DNA of 64,000 bases from Balanoglossus misakiensis (taxonomy: Eukaryota; Hemichordata), in contig CM082591.2 in NCBI GenBank assembly GCA_040954595.2, forward strand, positions 744,001-808,000, written 5' to 3'. The notes beneath the pieces are model-generated. The model worked only from the letters and a program-made list of their open reading frames with translations. It did no database searches and was not told where the DNA came from. This document shows, piece after piece, positions 39,702 through 51,329 of the stretch; position 1 is the first letter of the stretch; each line of letters opens with the position of its first letter. Made by a program: the position numbers and the translations under genes.

Positions 39702-40240
39702 CCAGAATGATCCCTATACTGGTTGTAGTTGTGATTAGTTTCTCAGGTGGATTACTGATGTCAAATTTAGTTTGTCATGAGGAAATTGTCATCTAATCAA
39801 CGTTTTGACTAGTTTGTATTTCTTGTGCAATATTGCACTCAAAGTGCTGCCCACATAGTTGCTATTGCATTCTTTACGGTAGAATGCATCTAAAAAATCA
39901 AAGTCTTAACCATTCTTTCATATTTTGCTTACGGCAACTTTAGATGTTACTTTGTGAATAGTAGATTGGTCAATAATGAAAGGGGGTCTATGCTCACGAA
40001 TATTTCTGATTATTTTATTTTTTCATGTAAAACAAATATCTGGTATTACACTGTTTTCATAGTTCATAAATTTATGATTTGGGAGGGAAATTCCAACTCT
40101 GATTGATTAACAATAATCCATATTCCACGTAGCAACTGAATTAATGCACCTCACTCAAATTTGAGTTTGGTAATTACAGTGTACTTATATGTACGTAATT
40201 GTCCAATCAATTCACTGAAGAAGATTCAATGGGAAAAAAA

Positions 40241-40302
40241 CATACATACAACATACAAAGATACATACATAGATACATAGATACATACATACATACATAC
40301 AT

Positions 40303-40336
<34 letters not shown>
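40241..40336. repeat. (CATA)n(CAGA)n compound microsatellite
   Basis: CATA units with GATA interruptions pass into about nine CAGA units, ending at 40336. Confidence 0.9.
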
Positions 40337-41384
40337 CATGCTGATCCTATTATGTCCCACTAGTACATACCAAATGGGACCTGAAAATGTCAATAGTCTT
40401 TGTGTAATTGCCCTAAAGTCTCACAAATAGTCAGTGTAATAGGCTCATAACAACAGAGGGATGCTTGCATTATCCAACCAGGAGAAAGGTTTCATGATTT
40501 TATAATTCTCATCTGTGTGACTATCATGATAATGGAAAACTTTGTGAACCTCATAACTGTTTAAGAAACATCTGATCAGTTTACCTGTTATTATTTCTGG
40601 TTGTTTAGAATTTTTACATAATTAAAGATAACAATAATAATTTCCTTTCAAGAAATGGAAAAAGAAATGTAATTATTTTTTTTCTGGGTGGCATATAGTT
40701 CAACTGGTTATCAATATAACCCTGTCTTTATCAATATCATTGGCATGACCCATGAAACTGGGTTGTAATGGGAATACTGTATTTAATACAGATATTCAGG
40801 GGTGTTTAATATGAAATGGCAGGGTCCATTTTCAGACACAAAGTTTTATTAATATAATAATGAAATATGTCGTCAGTCACTATTTATTGAGTGTAATTAA
40901 CATATATGCTAATCAGCAGTTCTGTAGATTTTCTTAAGGAGTGTCTATAAATTAGAGATAAAGTTTTAGATTTCAAAAATGGACATGTATATTTAAGGTT
41001 TTTGTGAATTTTTAACATTTATAACTTGTTCCATGCAAATGGCAGATTAATTGCTTTTTGTGGTAAATTATTTCAGCAAATATTTTTGTTTCCATTTCTG
41101 TAGGCATTAATTAATTAATCTGATTGGCAAGTGAGGTCAACTTGACGTTGATTTGGCTTTTTTCAACAATTTGGTAGTTGCATAGGAATGGAAGGGATCA
41201 TGTCACTGAGTGAAGTGCAGTGCTTGTAGAAGTGATCAGCTGTAGTGACATCCTGTTTGTTCTTCCAAATAAAGAAAAGAGTATTATGATGTGTTGTCCA
41301 GATTGACCTTCTGTCTGTATGTGATTGTGTAAAAAAACAATGCAATGGATGATGTGTGTATATACCCTCCTATTCTCCATTAAC

Positions 41385-41475
41385 TGTAACGTTTCGCTAC
41401 GTTTTCAGTTGTTTTTATGTTGTGTATTTTCTACAGTTTCCTGTTCGTATCACTGAAGCATGATGAAATACCCAG
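41385..41475 (+). repeat. Dispersed repeat, copy 2 (see 25,225-25,310)
   Basis: Same ordered words as the intronic copy, with about 80 percent agreement by eye over the core. Same orientation. Confidence 0.5.
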
Positions 41476-41603
41476 TAATCATCATCCCCAATTTCATGAC
41501 ATACTTGTACATGTACATACATCAATTATTGAACAAATATGCAATACACACAGTGATAAACCATATATCTTAGAGTCTCTAGGTCTATGGAATTAAAGAG
41601 ATT

Positions 41604-41960
41604 TTGTTAAGTTCGAGTGAAACATTTTCAAAGGTTACATCAAGTTAACTGAATTTCAATTGCCGACATGTTTTCAATGCCCACAATGGACAATGGCAAT
41701 TGAACTTTGACAGAGTCCAGACTGACGTGATAAGTTAACAGTGGTATACGTGCAACTGGCCTTATCTAACCTTTAAACCAAGTGTCCTGTTAACAGATTT
41801 CCAGTCACCACGGAACATTGGAAACATTTGATAAAGTTTAAGTTTATGAAGTTGCATTAAAACATTTTCACAGTTAACTGAATTTCAGTTGCTGACGTAC
41901 GTGTTCAAAATGGACGCTGGCAATTGAACTTTGACCGAGTTCAGACTGTGATACAATGTA
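41604..41960 (+). repeat. Two tandem copies of an upstream module of gene A
   Basis: 41,604-41,735 and 41,836-41,960 share AAACATTTTCA, AGTTAACTGAATTTCA, GGCAATTGAACTTTGAC and AGTYCAGACTG in the same order, about 230 bp apart. A decayed third relative lies before gene B near 54,285-54,330. They sit directly before the leader exons, so they look like a duplicated promoter module. Confidence 0.6.
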
Positions 41961-42029
41961 CAACACAGGTATTTACAGTCAGATCACATGACAATCGTGC
42001 TTGGTAGATCGAGGTACAAAAAACCAAGC

Positions 42030-42165
42030 TCTGGGACTTTTCTGCCATTTTTCCCCAGTGAGCACCTGCAACTCTCTTGATACTTGGGGATCTAGCTTCA
42101 GTCATGTACCTGGACAGAAGTTCTAACTTGTGAAGGAATCAACCACTCTGTTACAATATTAAGAG
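42030..42165 (+). other. Gene A non-coding leader exon 1
   Basis: Matches 54,395-54,534 before gene B over most of its length, including TCTTGATACTT, GGATCTAGCTT and AACCACTCTG-like words, and ends in a donor (TAAGAG|GTATGT). Its 5' end is not defined. A TCACATGA E-box lies upstream at 41984-41991 and at the same place before gene B. Confidence 0.5.
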
Positions 42166-42339
42166 GTATGTTGTTTTGGAGTTTGTGATTTTCTGTCTTT
42201 TTCTTTCAGTCCTCAAACTTGAGCCACACCTCTTTCATTTTCAAGTAACAGAAACACCCCCTCAAAAAATTCTATTGGAAATAGAAGCCTCTAAACTGTT
42301 CTTGGCGTGAAAGAAGACCTAAATAAAAAAGTCCAGGAT

Positions 42340-42444
42340 TTGTGAATTCCAATTTATTTACATGTGACTATATATCATATTTCACCTGGATTGGAGCTCT
42401 AACTATTGAAGGAATTAACCACTCTGTTACAACCATTTTGAGAG
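42340..42444 (+). other. Gene A non-coding leader exon 2
   Basis: Related to leader exon 1 (GAGCTCTAACT, GAAGGAATTAACCACTCTG, then AGAG|GTATAT) and collinear with 54,730-54,830 before gene B. It is probably an alternative 5' UTR exon spliced to the acceptor at 42926. Confidence 0.45.
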
Positions 42445-42933
42445 GTATATTGTTTTGTAGTTGATGATTTATTATCTTGTTTTTTAACTGAATGTACTGA
42501 ATACATAAAGGTGACATGTTGTAAATGGGTGGTGGCAAAGAGATTCCAAACTCTGATATCGCATCTGCAACACAGGTATATGACGTGACAAGTAATGAGC
42601 AGCTCTGCGGTACTAATTGGAACCAAACTCAGGGAGTTCTCCAGAGTTTAGATTAGTACGTTCAAACTGTGTATTTGGTCATTCACATACATGTACAGTA
42701 CACATGGACATGATGTCAAATGCAGAGTTAGCATATTTGGTTAAATATTAAACCATGCATGTACTGTAAATGCTATTCTAGCCTGGTTTCTAACGGACTG
42801 TGACCTCATTCGACCTTCCAGAAACTCATTACTTAGTGTTTCACTGTGACTATGTGCATGGATCAATCTTAGGGGAAACATTTGTTACATCTGACATATT
42901 TCCTTCCCCATACTTCTTCCTGACAGGAAAACA

Positions 42934-45900
42934 ATGTCAGAACCATCTGCAGCACTGGTTGTATTGAAATCATGGGACAAGGAGGCAAAGACCTCCCAAC
43001 CAACTCAAGCTATAATCAAACATCTCCAAGAAAACACACTCCAGTCTGAGAACATTTCTGAATTCCACTGTACTACCCTTGAAGTTGAAGTGAGTGAAGA
43101 ACAAAAGAAAGATGCAGAGAGTGTTGGTGCTACTTTGATCCCAGCTATAAGAGACAAGTGGTTGAATTCTACTGAAGACCCCCCTGGAGTACACTGGTTT
43201 GCCAGCCACAGTATCCACTTCCCAGACCTGAAGGACCTGAAAAACATCCAACATGTAGTCGGATATTCTCCACAGACACAGAATTCAGCCGCAGCAATTC
43301 AAGAAAGTCTCTTCCCTGAAGCCAAACTTCATCAACTCCAACTTCCCAATCCACCACCTGCGGCAGCATTAATGGTAATGCAAACCTGGCAGACAGAATC
43401 AGAAGATCAGACAACAACACCAACTCACAAGCTTGTCACTGAATTCCGTGAAAAGTCACTGAAGTCAGACGAAGTTTCTCAATTCTACTGTACTTCACTT
43501 GTTGAAGTGAGTGAAGAACAAAGGAAAGATGCAGAGAAATTTGGTGTTACTTTGATTTCAGCTACAAGAAGTGAGTGGTTGGATCTTCATGAAGACCCCC
43601 CAGTAGTAAACTGGCTTGTTAACCATGGTACATACTTCCCAGATCTGAAGAGGCTGCAAAACATACAGCATGTAATTGGATACTCCCCAAAAACAAAGAA
43701 TGCAGCAGCTGCAATTCATAAAAGTCTCTTCCCTGAAGCCAAACTTCATCAACTCCAACTTCCTGATCCTCCCGGTGTATTATTTGTAAATGAAGAATGG
43801 AATAAAGAAGACTGTGACTTGAACGGGTTTCACAGAACTCTCGTACAAGATTTCTGTGCAAGAAAAGTCAAAGAAGGAAAACCTGTTAAAGCCTATTCCA
43901 CCTTTGTTGGTGTCAAAGCCAGTGATGACCAGAAGACAGATGCTGCCAGTTGTGATGTTACATTGATTCCAGCACAACCAAAAGACATCACTGATCAACC
44001 GGACTTAAAATGGTTGTTGAATCATGAAAGCTACTTTCCTGATCTAAGAAAGTTAGAAAACATCCAGTATGTTGTTGGTTACGCTCCAAAGACCGGATTC
44101 GCTGCTATAGACATCAGAGCAAAGTTGTTTCCAGCTGCTAAACTTGTTATGATTAACCATGCCTATGAAGATGATAACTGTATGTTGGAAATTCCAGACG
44201 GGAACCTCAGTGAGATGATGCTGAAGATGGCAAGTGAAGCTGACGTCATATTGTCAATTGGTCCGAAAATGTATGAGCATTTCACTAATGAATACAGAGC
44301 AGAAATTAATGGAAAGAAACTTTCCAGTATCCCTCACATGGAGATCCTTCCAAGACCCGGGAAAGTCTTCTTTGACAAAGATCCAACATTACCAGATGAA
44401 GTGGAAATCCACCGCATACTGACATATGGACAGTTTGATACACCAGAAGCCTTGAATAGATGCGAGATGCTAGCTGCTTCCATTGGAAGAGTAGCAAATG
44501 CACGGAAAACAGTTGGCCGCAGACCTCCTGTATGGTCAATACTGGGAGCTTCACCAGAAATCCGTCAAACGGAGTTGAAGGGCCTTACAGCCAAAACGAA
44601 GAGTGATCATGTGAAGACATATCTCAACTTATATTACACAGAAAATAGTCTGCAAACATCACTGCTTCAGTCCCACATTTGTCTTCCTGCATCCTTCTAC
44701 AAGAAATATGGTTTTATTGGGTTAGAATCTGTGGTCATTGGAATACCAACCTTACCTGATGAAGATTCTGAACTTGGTCAGTTTCTCAGCAAATATTTTC
44801 CAGAGTTTGCAGAAACCTTCTTATTGCCTAACACCATTGATGGAAAAGTGAAGAGGATAATGAAGATTGTCAGTAACATCAGGCTTGCCTTTATCCAAGC
44901 TACAGAACTGAAGAATGCCTTCAAAGTGAGTGAGGATGTGAATAAGAGTTATGCTAAATTTGCTAGTCTGATGTCACCAGAGAAGAAAGAACACCAGGAA
45001 CACACAATTGACCAAAGCAGAAAGTCAAAAGGTATGTTCAAACAAACAAACTTATGTAGATGTTCTGTTCAATAGTTTCAACATGGGACATGTTATGATG
45101 TATTGCCTGCAAATAGGCTAGTCTTGCTTCTACATGAAATTGTTCTGTCATGCAGAAGCTTTCAGCCCTATAGCATATGATCGAACTCAGGTTTGATAAC
45201 ACGCTTTAGATCAACTGGCTAATTTATGCTGGAGAATTAAAGCTTTCAGAGACATGGTAGGCTCCTTCTTCAGGTGCAACAATGGAACCTGAGTTTATTT
45301 TGTACTGAAGATCAGCCCGGCTATCTGTAGCCTGGCTAGCATTAAAGGGACAAAGTCTCTCTCCGCTACCCTATTTTCCATAAATTATGTTTGATACAAA
45401 ACACCGTTTATGTTATTCTACATGTGGATATATATTCACTGTCTATAGTGAATCAAAGTTCAACCACACACAACTTCCATCCCATTTGTAGGATATGAGA
45501 GTAAAAATCTTGCCAAAATGAATAAACGGTAAACACCAATACAACTTATGTACTCCTGCACTCTGTCATTCTGAAACAGCAATTGCAGTTCCAGTCCAGC
45601 CAGATGGAGATGTTCGTCAACAAAATCCAACAACAGCAGAGCAGCAGATGCCAAGTCAACCACCGGCAAAGAGAACAGCAGAAGAAGCATTGAATGACAC
45701 AAACCAACAAACTACGAAAGTCCACATTAAGGAATTGGATGAAACGGATACAAGTATGACAGCAGAGCCACTACAAAACACAGAAAACCATGAAGACACA
45801 ACCATTTCATTTCATCTCAGACTGGATGAAAATGCCTATCAGCAACATCTACAAGACGAAGCACCGAACGAGGCAATGCAGCAGGCGGCTTCTGCATCTT

Positions 45901-48900
45901 GGGACAAATGCAAACAGGGGTTGGAGAGAAGAGCAGCTGAAGTGGTAACCAATAGCGATGACATCAACAAAGTCAAGAAGGCTTGCACTGACACAATGGG
46001 TGAAGTGGACGTAACCGATATGAAGAATGGATCACTGCAAATCACAGTAAACACGCCTGTACTTTTTAATCTCTTTAAATTGCGGGCAACCTGTCAATCA
46101 AGAAGTTTACCTGAAGCGTTTGAACCAATCTTGGTAACAGATGAAATAAGAGAGGAGGCCAACAGAACTGGAATACCACTACAGTTGACAGCAACATATG
46201 ACCAAGCCAGGTTTGATGAACTGGAACTATTCTTCCTGAACAGTAAGTCTGTCCTCAGGTTTTTGATATTTTTGAGTGTACCGTATTTAACTTATTACAA
46301 CCCAATGAACAAAATCAGAGAGTATTTTGCATGGATAATTAAGTTGTAGTATTAATAAGTTAATTGCTCAAAGTTTAGACATACATTCTTCCAAAACATC
46401 AGACTGTACTTCATGACTTTTCCCATTTATTGTCTTTCAGGAGATGGTGGGGGAATAGGCCCAGTGGAAATACCGGAATATGATGATAGAGTAGAAGAGG
46501 AAAGTGTTGATGAAATAATGGATGAGGTACATTAGATTGTGTTATTATAAGGAGTAAATGATATAGCATATCAATCTAATGATAAATGCAGTAAAGCATT
46601 ATAGTAAATTTATGCATTTAACAATTGAATGGAAGACTATAATGTCCTGATACATGTATTACATTTCTGTTACCTCGGTCATAAACAATTTTCCACATAT
46701 TTGTTGCTTTTACCACTAATTACCATAATTATTACATTTCCAATAAAGTTTCACAGAACATGTGTGGCTTTCCAAGATGCAGAGATGGAAATTGGTTCTT
46801 ATCATTTTCAGACTGACCAGAAACCAGGTGAGTACAAGATTTTGGGTTTGTCATCATTTGAGATTTCTAAACCTACCTTACTGTCATTTAAATCATGAGC
46901 AATGGTGTCATTTTAGTCGTTTACCGGTAGATAGAAATCATTCAAGACAGCTAGAGGCATCATTGTTAAGTTTTTTTTCCAGAAAAAAAATACATTTGAC
47001 GATAACAGGATTCGTGTGTTTTGCAGGTGGGACATTATCCAAGTTATTTCTTGAGATTGATCGGACACATGAATTCCAGAAGTCAGCAGACAAATATGCA
47101 CCTCAGATATTTGACAGTGAGCAGTGTAAAAGACAGAAAGGAAGACAGTGTGACATCATACAACTATCCGGGAAAATGACCAAGAAAGTTCAGCATATTC
47201 TATCTCACAGACCTCGAGTCTTAGAGTTACTGGGTGTTAGAAGGTATCTTATGACTGACACAGAAAGGACTGATTTCAGTGAATCAGGTAATAAACAGTG
47301 ACTTTTAAATTGTGTGAATATAACTCTTTAATACATTACTACAGCAAATCTAACAATCAAATCTAACTACACAAAGGTTTAACAGAACCTATGAGAAAAA
47401 TTTTCTTTCAGTATCAAGATATGAGGTTGTATTTAGTGTAAGCTTAACTGTGGAGATGATACTTTTACAAAACAGCCAATAGTACAGGAAATATACTATC
47501 TCAAAAATCACTACTCTCAATGAACAATTATTGCCATACATCCATCAGTAAATTTTCAAACAAAATATAAAACTGGCACATTCAAAATTCATGGAATTTG
47601 ACAGCCAATGTTTCCTGCATATCATACCTAGGTCAATAATTTGGTGAAATTTACTTCACAAACTTAAATAATAATGTGAAAATAAAGCATTTGGCAGAGC
47701 ATCTATTCAGATCTGCAGATTGTTAAGTATACGTCATTGAAATAATTACATTAAATCTACTTCATTTCAGATTTGGAGGGAAAAATCATACAATATGGCA
47801 CACCAGTTCTTTCCATTACAGCTGAATCTATCAGCTCACAAGCACAAAGCTTACTGCCCTTTGAAGTTAGTCTAAAACAGTTCCAAGAAATGCAGTCCTT
47901 GAAATCAGATAAGAAATCTCTAAAACAGCATTTGGATGAGACCTTGGCAGAAAGGTTCAAACTTCGAGCAGAAAAGATGATTCTAGAGAATCAGTTGAAA
48001 GAAGCAATTCAGGAAAAGTCACTCTTAGAAAAGCAGTACAAAGATTGTGTTCAGAAACTTGAAAAAAATGAAAAAGTAGCTTTCACACAACTTATGGATG
48101 TCATTTCCCTCAAGCAAAGATTAGAAGAATCAGACCCTAGACACATCAAAGAGTTGAAGTCCAAACTTGATCAGAAAGAACAAATAATTGCTGAACTCAA
48201 ATCAAAATTATCCCAAGCTGAGCTGCAACTGAAAAAGGCTATGGGTCTTCAACTGGGAGAAGATATAATATTGAAAACTGGGCAAGGTGAGATTGATTTT
48301 GAGTTTACTTTGGGATGTGGTCATGACATAAAAACAGCTGGTTCATATTATTAGTAATAAAAGCCTTGTAAATGAGACATGCTGATGATTCCAACAATCA
48401 ACAGGATGTACCATATTGGCTTTTATTTTATCTTGTTGTTTCAATTTTCACTATCATAACTTTGAGAATGTTTCTGATGTTTTTCTACTTTAAGTTTAAA
48501 CTGAGGTCACCATATCCTGTTCAATTTTCAACACTGTTTATCAGGCTTCTGAAGATACATTTATTAACAATCTCATTCTCAGGGGAATTCACTTTTTTGT
48601 CTTCTCATTTCAATTTTGAATTATAGCTGGTGATACAGAAACTACTGAGGAAAAAGAAACTGGGGATGCCAAAACCAAACCAACACAACCTGAGATGAGA
48701 AGAGAAGAAGAAACTGGATCGGGGGAAACCAAACATCCACAACCAGAGACAACTGCAGAAAAAGAAATTGGGGATGCCAAAACCAAATCAACACAAACTG
48801 AGACAACAAGAGAAGAGGCATCTGGGTCTGCAGACCTAACCAAACAAGATGAACCAAAGTCAAAAGAAAGACAGACTACATGTGAGAAAGGTAAGGCAAT

Positions 48901-51329
48901 GAAACCTGACATACTCAGAAAATGTTATGGAGGCTAAATGTACAGAACACATTTCACTGGCATCTGTTCAGAGTAAAGCATCAGTGGAATTAAGTCTTAA
49001 TTTATAGTGATTCCTCAAGGATCCCATGTTAACCCTTTTACCCTCTGAGTATGTCCAAATTTACCATAGAAAACGATGGATTTCGACCAAACCATTGTGG
49101 TGAAAGGGATAAAAGCACTGTTGGTGTACCTTTCTCACATTACCCCACTGCATTCATAGTACAAATTATGAAATTTCAAATTTAGGACTTACCAAATTAA
49201 TTTTTTTTATCCAAGTGACAATCTGGAACAGCCAGTGGTGTTAAGACAGACCATTATCATGATCATCCTAAGTGACTGAAGGTTTTCCATCTCTCAGATC
49301 ATCTGCAATGATTAACAAACTCCTTTCAGATAGATTTTCTAGTAAAAATATATCACCATTTTCACTACCCTATTTTTCGTTTCAAGTAGCCCACCTAGGA
49401 CAACAATATCAGTAAATTCTTCAAAGTTAAATTTACAACAATTATTTTCTCATGCATTTGTTCAACAAAAATACTCACTCGGTCTCAGAAAGTGACAGTC
49501 TTCTCAGCTAAGGACAGTAGATTTGTTCTCTGTTCACAATTGTGACAATTACTGATTTGAAAACAGACCATCTATGGGTGGCTAGAAAAAGAAACAAAGA
49601 TAATATCATGGTATGCCACATTACAAATGTATATTCACCTCATTCATGGGACATTTTTCTATTCCGATTTACCATGCAGTATAACACAAACCAAAAACTG
49701 GCTGACCTACTGGTATAATGGTTCAAAATGATTGTAACCATGTTATCAAGATATATTAGAATCAATTCAATATAACCATCTTTAAAATTAAGAGAATAAT
49801 CATTGTATTACTGATCTGTTCATGTATGTTGCCATGGTTACTTGGTATTGAAAAACTTCAAACATATAGTTTTAGAGTACTTTGGCAGAAAATTTATCAA
49901 AGCATTAATTCAATTTGTTAAAAGAAGTTTTATTAAAACACTAACTCTTGCAAAGTGCCATATTGTTCAAAATAAATTCAGTTGCCACGGTTACCAGTTA
50001 ATAATGTTACCGTAATAAATTTGTTCAGGAAAATAACGAACTGAGGAATTATCCCTGAAGTTTAGTTCAAGAATCTTTATGAAAGGTCTATTGAGTCAAA
50101 AGTTACGAGAAAAAGAGCATTTTTGACCTGATTTCTTGAAATGCGTTACCATGGGAGCATCAATGTTAATATCCATCCATTTAATTTTTAAATAAGAATA
50201 TCTTTCATGCATATTATAATAATCTGTCAATAAAGAGACAAAGTAAATTTCCTCCTCGGTATTGCAGAGAAATAGAAATAGTTCCAGAAACTGGGGGTTA
50301 GTCTGGTTGCCATGGTTACTCATCACTGTAAACATTGAGTAGAGATTCTGCCCTTTAGTAGTTCAGTTGCCATAGTAATGATTCGTTTCTTTTGTAATAC
50401 ATGTATGCTTTATCTTGTTAAAATGAACAATAAAACACTAACTCTAGCATATTCCTAATGCATTTCAATACAGCATGTTTGACCTTTGACCTTTGTTTCA
50501 CCTAACAGGTCACTGGTCAGTGAGGACACTGGATGGCCAAAGTCCAAAGCCAGGGCGAAAGTTTAAATACCCGTCTGGAATGGTGTTCCATGGTGACAAA
50601 CTGGTGGTGTGTGATGAAGGCAACAGGGTTGTACAGATACTGAATCAAGATTACACCTGTGACAAAGTCTTGGGAAGTTTTGATGGTCAGTTTGCAAAGC
50701 CATTTCAGCCATGGGATGTAGCTGTCTCCCATGACAACATCTATTTCATAAATGATGGTGGAAATTCTCAAATTGTTGTTTGTGATCAAAACAATAAAAT
50801 TCTTAGAATAATTACTCTACCTGCAGGCGTCGATGTCTGTGGCATCGCTCTACTGAAAGGATTTGTTTTGGTCACTGAGATCAAAGGTCATCGGCTACTC
50901 AAGTACACCCAAGATGGTCAGTATGTTGCAGAGGTTGGTGGTAAAGGTGTTGGCCAAACACAATTCCAGTACCCATACTCTGTGGTGGTCAACAGTAAGA
51001 ATGTGATCATGGTGTCTGACAGTGGCAATGACTGCATCAAGTGTTTTGATGCTGAATTGAAATTCTTGTATCAATTTGGTGTGTTTGGTAGAGGTCCTGG
51101 TCAGCTGTTCTGTCCACGCAGCATTGACATCGATGACGACGATAATTTGTTTGTGTGTGATTGGAGTAATCATAGGATTGTGAAATGGAGATTTGATGGA
51201 AAGTGGATCTGTCACTTATTTGAAGGTGAGGTGGGACACCCTCGGTTCCTTGCAGTCAGCGGTGACAGAATTGCTGTTGGAGAGTCTCTCAGACACCAAT
51301 TAATCAAAGTATTCCACAAACAGACATAA
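42934..51329 (+). CDS. Gene A: GT-B-like / TRADD-N-like / coiled-coil / NHL-propeller fusion protein
   Basis: Eight coding exons: 42934-45031, 45580-46242, 46441-46526, 46785-46827, 47027-47287, 47771-48286, 48627-48890, 50509-51329; 1583 aa. Only the 46785 acceptor is doubtful (chosen for phase). Domains: three about 140-aa Rossmann-like modules (about 1-139, 140-280, 281-410; each with YFPDL..L.NIQ.V.GY and a LFP.AKL strand); GT-B completion with SEADVILSIG and C-lobe FIGLESVVIGIPTL (about 590-610); TRADD-N-like alpha/beta domain (about 770-920, GSLQITVNTPVLFNLFKLRA); acidic exon; unrecognised domain (about 964-1050); coiled coil (about 1065-1205); Glu/Lys/Thr linker; six-bladed NHL propeller (about 1311-1583). 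No signal peptide or membrane segment, so probably cytosolic. By architecture I infer a sensor-adaptor of innate immunity or cell death; the function is not known. The GT-B EX7E motif lacks its first Glu (Lys590), so catalysis is doubtful. Confidence 0.75.
48975..49455 (+). repeat. Insertion in gene A intron, absent from gene B, containing a MITE-like element
   Basis: Sequence on both sides aligns with gene B around 61,672-61,690, but about 480 bases are extra here. Within it, 49029-49114 is a short element with inverted ends CCCTTTTACC and GGTGAAAGGG and the inner words TTTACCATAGAAAAC and ACCAAACCATTGTGG. Confidence 0.6.
49800..50400 (+). promoter_or_regulatory. Cluster of RFX X-box-like motifs in the last intron of gene A
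   Basis: Five GTTRCCATGGYWAC-like words: 49828-49841, 49981-49994, 50145-50158, 50306-50319 and 50366-50379. Gene B keeps all five at matching places (62065, 62227, 62391, 62555, 62615). The imperfect palindrome resembles the RFX-factor X-box. Similar single words occur elsewhere in the window, so the clustering, not each word, is the evidence. Confidence 0.35.

Larger units (their letters stand above)
39702..41600. other. 3' flank of the nuclear receptor gene
   Basis: AT-rich with no exon-like frames. AATAAA at 41268-41273 is one possible distal polyadenylation signal, giving a 3' UTR of about 1.6 kb. It contains the CATA/CAGA tract and copy 2 of a dispersed repeat. Confidence 0.45.

Noticed and set aside
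42970-44554. Several 60-94 codon minus-strand frames opposite gene A, repeated opposite gene B
   Set aside because: Antisense shadows of the long coding exon; conserved only because the plus strand is.
46762-47301. Open frame of 179 codons across two exons and the intron of gene A (and its copy at 59400-59924 in gene B)
   Set aside because: It reads the exon ending at 46827 in the wrong frame and runs through an intron with good GT and AG ends; only its last part is real exon.
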